This document shows, piece by piece, positions 49,619-56,773 of a DNA stretch of 64,000 bases. The notes under the pieces were generated by a model. The model did not search any database and was not told the DNA's origin. It saw nothing but the letters and a program-made list of their open reading frames with translations. The translations under genes were made by a program, and so were the position numbers. Each line of letters starts with the position of its first letter. The stretch's first letter is position 1. Origin of the DNA: Coriobacteriaceae bacterium (lineage in GTDB: Bacteria > Actinomycetota > Coriobacteriia > Coriobacteriales > Coriobacteriaceae); the NCBI GenBank assembly GCA_015062655.1, contig SUUG01000007.1, positions 1-64,000 of the forward strand, given 5' to 3'.

Positions 49619-50098
49619 ATGGCGGATTTTGACATCGCCAACGTCATCGAGGAGGACCTCATCGCCCTCGATCTCGATGTTCGTGACAAGGAGGCCATGC
49701 TGGGCCATCTGACCGATCTTCTCGAGGATCGCGGGAAGCTCAGCGATCGACAGGCGTTTTACAACGACGTGATGTGGCGCGAGGGGGAGGGCCAGACCGG
49801 AATCGGCATGGGCGTCGCGATCCCTCATGGCAAATCTTCTGGCGTGACCAAGACCTCGCTCGCCATCGGCGTGGCCAGGGAGCCCATCGCGTGGGAGTCG
49901 CTTGATGGCGAGCCGGTTCGCATCGTGATCCTCTTCGCGGTCACCGAGGGCGACTCTGACGTGATCCACCTCAAGCTTCTGCAGCACGTCGCCATGCTCC
50001 TCGCGCACGAGAGCTTCGTCGACCTCCTGCATGCGGCGACGTCTCCCCATCAGATCCTGGAGCTCCTCGAATCGAACCCTGAGAGCTACGACGACTAA
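49619..50098 (+). CDS. PTS fructose/mannitol-type EIIA
   Basis: The 159-residue cytoplasmic protein has the phospho-accepting His in GVAIPHGKS and the downstream ILFAVTEGDSDVIHLKLLQ pattern of PTS-EIIA-2 domains. It takes phosphate from HPr and passes it to the EIIB encoded next. AGGAGGGGGAC precedes the ATG. First gene of the cassette, behind an operator-controlled promoter. Confidence 0.9.
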   Translation: MADFDIANVIEEDLIALDLDVRDKEAMLGHLTDLLEDRGKLSDRQAFYNDVMWREGEGQTGIGMGVAIPHGKSSGVTKTSLAIGVAREPIAWESLDGEPVRIVILFAVTEGDSDVIHLKLLQHVAMLLAHESFVDLLHAATSPHQILELLESNPESYDD

Positions 50099-50183
50099 CC
50101 ATTGCGGTATAGCGCCGCGCGGGCGTCACCCGTCCACCCGTGTAAGGAGATTGAAGAACTGACGGGCACGAAAGGAGCAGGCC

Positions 50184-50486
50184 GTGAAACTCGTTGCGAT
50201 CTGTGCGTGCACCTCGGGAATCGCGCACACCTACATGGCCAAGGAGAGGCTGCGCCGCGCGGCGGAGTCGCTCGGCCACGAGATCCACATCGAGACCCAG
50301 GGCACGATCGGCGTCGAGGACGAGCTCACGCCCGAGCAGATCGCCGAGGCCGACGCGGTGATCCTGGCCGTCGACATCAAGGTCGACACCTCACGTTTTA
50401 AGGGCAAGCGCACCATGGAGGTCCCCACGAGCCTCGTGCTCAAGGCGTCCAAGCAGATCATCAACAAGATCGAGCAGAGCCTGTAG
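50184..50486 (+). CDS. PTS fructose-type EIIB
   Basis: The 100-residue protein has the phosphocysteine site at the N-terminus (AICACTSGIAHTYMAKE), then IHIETQGTIGVEDEL, typical of PTS-EIIB-fructose. GTG 50184 follows AAAGGAG. It transfers phosphate from EIIA to the incoming sugar. Confidence 0.9.
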   Translation: MKLVAICACTSGIAHTYMAKERLRRAAESLGHEIHIETQGTIGVEDELTPEQIAEADAVILAVDIKVDTSRFKGKRTMEVPTSLVLKASKQIINKIEQSL

Positions 50487-50536
50487 GGCTCGGAGCCCGC
50501 ACCGGTGAACCCGGCCTTCCAGAACAGGGGGAAAAC

Positions 50537-51637
50537 ATGAAAAAGGTACTCAACGACATAAAGAAGCACGTGCTCACCTCCATCAGCTACCTGCTTCCGC
50601 TCGTGGTCGCCGCGGGCCTTCTGATCGCCATCGGAAACCTTTTGGGCGGCCAGAACATCTCCTCGTTTGATGAGCTCACCGTCCCGAGCGCCCTCACCAC
50701 CGTGGGCGTGTTCGGCATGGGTCTCATCCCGTCCTTCATCGGCGGCTACATCGCCTACTCCATCGCCGACCGTCCCGGGATCGCCCCGGGCTTTTTGATG
50801 GGCCAGATCGCGTCCTTCCTGAACGCGGGCTTCCTCGGCGGCCTCATCGGCGGCATCATCGTGGGCTACATCGCCCTCGCGATCGAGAAGAACGTCAAGG
50901 TCCCCAAATGGGCCGAGGCGCTCATGCCCATGATGATCGTCCCCACGGTGTCGACCATCATCGCCGGCCTCATCATGCTCTTCGTGCTGGGAGCCCCGCT
51001 CATCAGCTTCACCGAGGCCCTGACGAACTTCATCACCGGCCTCGACCAGTCCCAGAAGGTCGCTTACGGATTCATCATCGGCTGGATCGGCTGCATCGAC
51101 TACGGCGGAGCCATCTCCAAGGTTCCGAACCTCATCTGCGACGGCCTGATGGCCGACGGCATCTACGGCCCCGAGGGCATCAAGGTCCTGGCCGCCATGG
51201 TCCCGCCCTTCGGCGTCACCTTCGGCCTGCTCCTTTCCAAGGTCGTCAACAAGCCGATCTTCAAGAAGACCGAGGAGGAGAACATCAAGGTCGCCTTCCC
51301 CATGGGCGTCTGCATGATCTCCGAGGGCGTCATCCCCATCGCTATGAACGACCTGCTCCGCACCGTCATCTCCACCTCGATCGGTTGCGGCGTCTGCGGC
51401 GCGATCGCCTTCTCCATGGGCGTCGAGAGCCGCGTGCCCTCCGGTGGCGTGTTCGTGATCCCGGCCATGGCCGAGCCGCTCTGGGCCGTCGTGGCGCTGC
51501 TGGCCGGCTCCTGCGTGACCGCGGTGCTGCTGGTGCTCATCAAGAAGCGCCTCACGCCTGAGCAGGCCGACGATCTCGATATCGAGGTCGAGGACGTCGA
51601 GCAGGAGGTCGACCTCTCCGGGTTCTCCCTCAGCTAA
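50537..51637 (+). CDS. PTS fructose-type EIIC permease
   Basis: The 366-residue membrane protein has about nine to ten helices. Signatures of fructose-family EIIC are visible: TSISYLLPLVVAAGLLIAIG, GIAPGFLMGQIAS, and AFPMGVCMISEGVIPIAMND. It forms the sugar channel. Exact sugar (fructose, mannose-type derivative or another ketose) is not determinable. AGGGGGA precedes the ATG. Confidence 0.9.
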   Translation: MKKVLNDIKKHVLTSISYLLPLVVAAGLLIAIGNLLGGQNISSFDELTVPSALTTVGVFGMGLIPSFIGGYIAYSIADRPGIAPGFLMGQIASFLNAGFLGGLIGGIIVGYIALAIEKNVKVPKWAEALMPMMIVPTVSTIIAGLIMLFVLGAPLISFTEALTNFITGLDQSQKVAYGFIIGWIGCIDYGGAISKVPNLICDGLMADGIYGPEGIKVLAAMVPPFGVTFGLLLSKVVNKPIFKKTEEENIKVAFPMGVCMISEGVIPIAMNDLLRTVISTSIGCGVCGAIAFSMGVESRVPSGGVFVIPAMAEPLWAVVALLAGSCVTAVLLVLIKKRLTPEQADDLDIEVEDVEQEVDLSGFSLS

Positions 51638-51694
51638 ATCGGACGGGCTCCCGGGCAGCGCACGGATGCATCACGAAGGAACGGAAGGGCCCAT

Positions 51695-51871
51695 ATGTAC
51701 GAATCAATGAAGGGCATGCTCGCGAAGGCCAACGAAGAGGGCTATGCCGTCATGGCGATCAACGCCTTCAACCTGGAGACCGCGCGCGGCGTGATCTCCG
51801 CGGCCGAGGAGATGGACGCCCCCATCATCATCGACTTGCTTCAAGACCACGTGAAGGCCTACTTCGACTAA
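51695..51871 (+). pseudogene. N-terminal fragment of a class II aldolase
   Basis: The 58-codon ORF has a good start (GGAAGGG upstream) and matches the first strands of class II fructose/tagatose-bisphosphate aldolase (KANEEGYAVMAINAFNLETA, ISAAEEMDAPIIIDL). The catalytic region is absent: after DHVKAYFD comes a stop. A complete, clearly diverged aldolase follows 115 bp later. It looks like the surviving start of a second aldolase gene removed by deletion. Confidence 0.75.
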
Positions 51872-51985
51872 GCGCTATATCGAGCTCTCGGGGTCTGCTG
51901 GAAAGGCATGATCGAGAAGGCGATGAGAAAGCCCCCGAGCGCGTTTTGAACCGTGTTCACCATCAGAAAGAAAGGTCCGCACACG

Positions 51986-52888
51986 ATGCTTATCAACATG
52001 AACCAGATGCTCGCCACGGCCAAGGAGAAGCACTTCGCCGTCGGCGCGTTCAACATCTCCGAGTCCAACCTCTTCCGCACCGTCGTCGAGGCGGCCGAGG
52101 CGAATGATGCGCCGGCCATCATCTCCGTGCACCCCACCGAGCTCGATTACTGCAAGGATGACTTCATCAAGTACGTGGTGGCCCGCTGCGGCAACAGCCC
52201 CGTCCCCTTCGTGCTCCATCTTGACCACGGTGACAGCATCGACAGCGTGATGCGCGCCATCCACTGCGGCTTCACGTCGGTGATGATCGACGGGTCCCTG
52301 CTGCCGCTCGAGGAGAACATCGAGAAGACCGCCGAGGTCGTGCGCTACTGCCATATGCTCGGCGTCTCCGTCGAGGGCGAGCTCGGAACGATCGGCGACA
52401 CGGGAACCTCCATCGAGGGCGGCATGACCGAGGTGAAGTACACCGACCCGGACGATGCTGAGGCCTTCGTCGCCAAGACGGGCGTCGACTCGCTCGCGAT
52501 CGCCATCGGCACCTGCCACGGCCTGTACCCCAAGGGCGTGACGCCGAAGCTGCGGATGGACGTGCTCAAGAGCATCAAGGAGCGCGTGGACATTCCGCTG
52601 GTGCTGCACGGCGGCTCGGGCAACCCCGATTCCGAGGTGGCCGAGGCTGTTGAGATCGGCATCCAGAAGGTGAACATCTCCTCTGACTACAAGAGCGCCT
52701 TCTTCATCAAGGCCCGCGAGATCCTCTCCCAGGAGGGGTCCGGCTGGGATCCGAATAACATCTTCCCGGCGTGCATCGAGGTCGGCAAGGCCGTCATCGC
52801 CCAGAAGATGGAGCTCTTCAACTGCGTTGGCGCCGCGAAGTTCTACCGTGAGGCCGGCACCGCCCAGTGGAGGCAGGAGCTGAACTAG
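51986..52888 (+). CDS. Class II fructose-/tagatose-bisphosphate aldolase family protein
   Basis: The 300-residue metal-dependent aldolase has zinc ligands and catalytic residues in VLHLDHGDS, EGELGTIG, IAIGTCHGLYPKG and LVLHGGSGNP. It would split the ketose phosphate formed by the PTS (after a second phosphorylation) into DHAP and an aldehyde. ATG 51986 follows AAGAAAGG. The long DDFIKYVVARCGN insert and CX tail place it outside housekeeping Fba. Confidence 0.87.
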   Translation: MLINMNQMLATAKEKHFAVGAFNISESNLFRTVVEAAEANDAPAIISVHPTELDYCKDDFIKYVVARCGNSPVPFVLHLDHGDSIDSVMRAIHCGFTSVMIDGSLLPLEENIEKTAEVVRYCHMLGVSVEGELGTIGDTGTSIEGGMTEVKYTDPDDAEAFVAKTGVDSLAIAIGTCHGLYPKGVTPKLRMDVLKSIKERVDIPLVLHGGSGNPDSEVAEAVEIGIQKVNISSDYKSAFFIKAREILSQEGSGWDPNNIFPACIEVGKAVIAQKMELFNCVGAAKFYREAGTAQWRQELN

Positions 52889-53022
52889 CGCCGGGCGCTC
52901 TTCTGAGCGCATGCGGTAGCGAGGGGGGGCTGGCGACGGCCCCCTTATGCTGCGCCTTGAATGAGATCAGCTGGCTTGGAACCTGGGGTATGATGGGGAA
53001 AACGTGCGGAGATGGGATTCCT

Positions 53023-53889
53023 ATGAGGCCGAAGGGCAGCGTTATTAACGAAATCTGTTCGCTCTACGACCGCTTGAGTGACGGGGAACGCAAGATCGCA
53101 GATTTCGTGCTGGCGCATCAAGGTGATATCCCCGCGATGACCACACGGGAGATCGCGACGGCGAGCGAGACGTCCGCGGCGACCGTCTCCCGTTTCGTCC
53201 GCCATGTGGGGTATGAGAGCTTCACCTCCCTTCGGGCTGCGGTGAAGCGCGAGGTGGCCGATGCGCCCGGCACGGCCGATCCCGGGGTGATCTCCGTGGA
53301 GTCGCCCCGCGCCTCGCTCGAGACGATCCTCCAGACCAAGAACCGCGAGCTTTTCGACACGATGAACCTTGTCGATGAGGACGAGCTCGTCAAGGCGGTT
53401 CGGCTGGTCCAGCGCTCGAGCTCGATCGAGTTCGCCGCGGTGGGCAACTCGATTCCGGCGGCGCTCTCGGCCTCTTTCCTGCTCGCGCAGATGGGCATCA
53501 GATGCGCCTGCGCCCCCACCACCGAGGCGATGATGCTCTCGACGCTCTCCTTGCGTTCGAGCGATCTGCTCATCTTCATCTCGAAGTCCGGCCACTCCAA
53601 GCGGTTGAACTCCATGATGGACAATGCGATCAGCGCGGGGACGCCCACGATCGTGATCACCAACATCCCCGACTCCCCGCTGGCCCGGCGCGCGACGTGC
53701 GTGCTCCACGCCGCCACGCACGACAAGGCGCTGAACAGCGATATGCCGTTCTCCCATAATTCCATCAACTACATCGTCGAGGTCATATTCCTGATGCTGT
53801 GCTCTGATATGCCCAACGCGAAAGATCATGCGGGCATCATCTGGAAGGCCCTCGGTGAGGACAAGGGCGTCGAGGAAGAGGTGTTTTAG
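53023..53889 (+). CDS. RpiR family transcriptional regulator
   Basis: The 288-residue protein has an N-terminal HTH_6 domain (LSDGERKIADFVLAHQGDIP, TTREIATASETSAATVSRFV) and a C-terminal SIS sugar-phosphate-binding domain (AAVGNSIPAALSASFLL, LIFISKSGHSK, TPTIVITNIPDSPL). It probably regulates the PTS/aldolase genes of this cassette. ATG 53023 is chosen where homology starts. The stop codon TAG is immediately followed by the right copy of the 37-bp repeat. Confidence 0.9.
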   Translation: MRPKGSVINEICSLYDRLSDGERKIADFVLAHQGDIPAMTTREIATASETSAATVSRFVRHVGYESFTSLRAAVKREVADAPGTADPGVISVESPRASLETILQTKNRELFDTMNLVDEDELVKAVRLVQRSSSIEFAAVGNSIPAALSASFLLAQMGIRCACAPTTEAMMLSTLSLRSSDLLIFISKSGHSKRLNSMMDNAISAGTPTIVITNIPDSPLARRATCVLHAATHDKALNSDMPFSHNSINYIVEVIFLMLCSDMPNAKDHAGIIWKALGEDKGVEEEVF

Positions 53890-53926
53890 GGGCGTATGCC
53901 GCAGGTGCGGTGCCTGCGCTGCAACC
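53890..53926. repeat. 37-bp direct repeat, right copy, bordering the PTS cassette
   Basis: Identical to 49273-49309. Read from the ATG at 53896 it opens a 22-codon ORF (MPQVRCLRCN then LAISDEVYMTAL) ending at 53964. In the left copy the same 10 codons lead into a different tail. Whether this miniature ORF is translated is unknown. Confidence 0.9.
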
Positions 53927-54077
53927 TCGCCATCTCAGACGAGGTGTACATGACCGCATTGTAAGCTCTTGTATGCAAAAACTCGACATGCTTAGGCTAA
54001 GATCAACGGATATCATCTCGCGGTGTCGGCCTGGTCGGACGAGGGCGCACCGAGTATTGGCATGTGGGAGTTCTTTT

Positions 54078-56354
54078 ATGCTCGTTTCCATCATCTCGTT
54101 CGTGGCGCTCGCCGTCACGGTCCTGCTCGCCTGGCGTGCTCTGCGCACGGCTCCGGGTACCGATCGGCGCGCGCGCCGCGTGGCGTTTGCATGGGGATCG
54201 GTCTTCGCGGCCATTCAGGCCTTCCTTGGGGTGTACGCCGCTCTCGGCCTGGTGGCGAACGATCCGGTCGCCGCGTTCGTCTTGAACCTCGTTCTGACGG
54301 CCGCCTCGCTGCTGGGCTTCTCCCGCACCCAGGTGGCCCGGGTCCTCAGGGGCAGCGTCGCCCCGGCCACCGCCGCTGCCCTGGGTGCCGATGCGACCGC
54401 GCGTGCGGACGCGGCCCCGGGCGCCCCGGCTCACGCCGCCCCCTCGCGACCCCGCATCGCCCACCCCCTCATCGTCAGCATCGTCCTCATGCTGCTGGCG
54501 GGCCTGTTCGCCGTGCTTGCGCTCGAGGTTCCCTCCAACCACGATATCTTCCTCATGTACCCGCTTTGCTTCCTGCTGGAGTGGGGCCTCATCACGGCGC
54601 TGCTCATGGGGATCTTCTTCGTCTCCCAGCGCCGCGGTGCCGTCGCGGCGGGATTCATCGGGATGCTGCAGCTGGTCGGCCTGGCGCAGTACTTCGTGAT
54701 CACCTTCAAGGCCCAGCCCATCCAGCCCGGCGACCTCTCCGCGCTCTCCACCGCTGCGGCGGTGGGCGCCGGCTACCAGTACGCGCTGTCGTCGTTTTGC
54801 CTCTACGGCATGGCGCTGGCCGTCGCCGGCATGGCGTGCTGCCAGGTCGCGGGGATCCTTCGCCCGCAGCGCGACGCCCTCTCGCGCGGCCGCCTGGCGG
54901 TGAACGTGCTCGTCGGTCTCGCGTTCTTCGTCGGCGTGGCGGCGCATGTCACATTGGTCGACTACTACAACAGCCTCTACATCCAGGTGTACACCTGGCG
55001 CCCCCTCGACAGCTACTACCGCCAGGGCTTCCTGCCCTGCTTCATCTCCTCCTCCCAGGCCATCGCGCCGCGCAAGCCCGCGGGCTACTCCGTGGAGGGA
55101 GCCGAGAAGCTGCTCTCGCAGTACGCGGACGCCTACGACGCCGGCGAGGGCTCGACCCCCGAGCGCGCCCAGGCGGTGTCGCAGTTCGACGAGGAGAAGC
55201 CCACGGTCATCGCCATCATGAACGAGACCTTCGCCGACCTCTCCATCTACCAGAACATGCATGCGGACTACCAGGGTCCGGAGTTCTTCAAGAGCATGGG
55301 CGACACCCTGCAGCGCGGCCGCCTGTTCGTGTCCGCGTATGGCGGCGGGACGGCGAACAGCGAGTTCGAGTTCCTGACCGGCAACTCGATGGCGAACCTC
55401 GGGTCGGGCGTGTACCCCTACACGATCTACGACCTCTCGCGCACGGAGAACCTCGCGGCCCAGTTCAAGTCGCTGGGGTACGCCACCACGGCCATGCACC
55501 CCAACCACGCGACCAACTGGAACCGCGAGAACGTCTACCGGCAGTTCGGCTTCGACCGCTTCCTCGCGATCGACGACTTCGAGGGATCCGAGAGCCTGCG
55601 GGGAATGGTTTCGGACCGCGCCACCTATGACAAGATCTTGGAGCTGCTGGAGGCGAATGAGAACCCGCAGTTCATCTTCGATGTGACGATGCAGAACCAC
55701 TCGGGCTACGACACGGGCATGCTCCCTTCCGATAAGCAGCAGACCTATTACGTCGATGGCGTGAGCCGACCGGATGTGAACGAGTACCTGTCGCTGATCA
55801 AGGAGTCCGACGACGCGCTGCGGTATTTCACCAACCGGCTGCGCACGATGAAACGCAAGGTTGTCGTGGTGTTCTTCGGCGATCATCAGCCGTTCTTCCC
55901 AAGCACGTACAACGACGCCTGGTTCACGGGCGAGGACGACGCGACGCACGCCGAGCGCCTGTGGCAGACGGACTACATCATCTGGGCGAACTACACGGTG
56001 GCCGGTCGGACCAGCGGGGGATCGCCGGTGGACCTCTCCACCAACTACCTGAGCGCCAACCTGATGAACCTGATAGGCGGCCCGCTCACGGACTACCAGA
56101 AGGCGCATCTGCAGCTGCAGAAGGTCATGCCCGCGATCAACGCGACGGGTTTTGAGGATGAGAACCAGCGCTGGTACCTGGCGAGTGCCGCGGGTGACGC
56201 CACTCTGGGCGAATCGCTGCGCACCGCGCGGAAGGACCTCGCCACCCTGCAGTTCCTCAAGCTTTTCCGTGACGGCAAAGACGTGTACGCGAAGCTTCTG
56301 CAGGACGCGGCGAACGAGACGAACCCGAACCTCGTGCCGAACGGCGCGAAGTAG
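54078..56354 (+). CDS. LTA-synthase-like sulfatase family membrane protein
   Basis: The 758-residue protein has about six N-terminal membrane helices (residues 1-330) and an extracellular sulfatase/phosphatase-like domain. LtaS-type metal residues are visible: Glu in IMNETFADLS, the nucleophile Thr in GGGTANSEFEFLTG, and Asp-His in VFFGDHQPFFP. It probably transfers glycerol-phosphate-type groups to build a teichoic or lipoteichoic acid-like polymer. ATG 54078 follows TGGGAG. It has a strong terminator. Confidence 0.9.
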   Translation: MLVSIISFVALAVTVLLAWRALRTAPGTDRRARRVAFAWGSVFAAIQAFLGVYAALGLVANDPVAAFVLNLVLTAASLLGFSRTQVARVLRGSVAPATAAALGADATARADAAPGAPAHAAPSRPRIAHPLIVSIVLMLLAGLFAVLALEVPSNHDIFLMYPLCFLLEWGLITALLMGIFFVSQRRGAVAAGFIGMLQLVGLAQYFVITFKAQPIQPGDLSALSTAAAVGAGYQYALSSFCLYGMALAVAGMACCQVAGILRPQRDALSRGRLAVNVLVGLAFFVGVAAHVTLVDYYNSLYIQVYTWRPLDSYYRQGFLPCFISSSQAIAPRKPAGYSVEGAEKLLSQYADAYDAGEGSTPERAQAVSQFDEEKPTVIAIMNETFADLSIYQNMHADYQGPEFFKSMGDTLQRGRLFVSAYGGGTANSEFEFLTGNSMANLGSGVYPYTIYDLSRTENLAAQFKSLGYATTAMHPNHATNWNRENVYRQFGFDRFLAIDDFEGSESLRGMVSDRATYDKILELLEANENPQFIFDVTMQNHSGYDTGMLPSDKQQTYYVDGVSRPDVNEYLSLIKESDDALRYFTNRLRTMKRKVVVVFFGDHQPFFPSTYNDAWFTGEDDATHAERLWQTDYIIWANYTVAGRTSGGSPVDLSTNYLSANLMNLIGGPLTDYQKAHLQLQKVMPAINATGFEDENQRWYLASAAGDATLGESLRTARKDLATLQFLKLFRDGKDVYAKLLQDAANETNPNLVPNGAK

Positions 56355-56387
56355 GGAAGCGGCTGCAGAAGAAGCTGGTTTGGTGGG

Positions 56388-56427
56388 GCTCGGATGCACA
56401 GGAGTTGTGCATCCGAGCTCTTTTTTG
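56388..56427 (+). terminator. Strong intrinsic terminator
   Basis: GCTCGGATGCACA (56388-56400) pairs perfectly with TGTGCATCCGAGC (56406-56418) with a 5-nt loop, then TCTTTTTTG. Confidence 0.95.
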
Positions 56428-56455
56428 TTTGGATGGATGCGATTGCGCGGACTTC

Positions 56456-56648
56456 TGGACAAAAATGACGCTAGTCGGTATTTCTCAGGCGGGTTTGGAC
56501 CGGGTTCTGGGGCTGTCAGGCCCGTCTCTTGCCCAGCGCCCTTCTTTTAATGAACGAAATAAGAGAATCGATTCTTTACTTGGCTGAGAATGTCCGTGAC
56601 TGAGGTGGCTGCGGCTCCGAAAATACCGACTAACGTCATTTTTGTCCA
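56456..56648. repeat. 193-bp element with 28-bp terminal inverted repeats (MITE-like)
   Basis: The left arm (56456-56483, TGGACAAAAATGACGCTAGT...) and right arm (56621-56648) match at 27 of 28 positions. A nested pair TTCTCAG (56482-56488)/CTGAGAA (56584-56590) and the palindrome AGAATCGATTCT (56564-56575) lie inside. No ORF; no clear target-site duplication. Confidence 0.75.
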
Positions 56649-56710
56649 CGGTTTCGATTCAGCGCATCGACCGCGGCGCAGATGATCAACTCAAAGTATT
56701 CAGCAGAGGA

Positions 56711-56743
56711 AACCGACCCCGGTGCGAGGCGCCGGGGTCGGTT
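56711..56743 (-). terminator. Terminator of the rlmKL gene
   Basis: AACCGACCCCGG (56711-56722) pairs perfectly with CCGGGGTCGGTT (56732-56743). On the minus strand TTTCCT follows. Confidence 0.85.
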
Positions 56744-56773
56744 CGGCAGCGCGGTCGCGCGACGGATGCGGGC

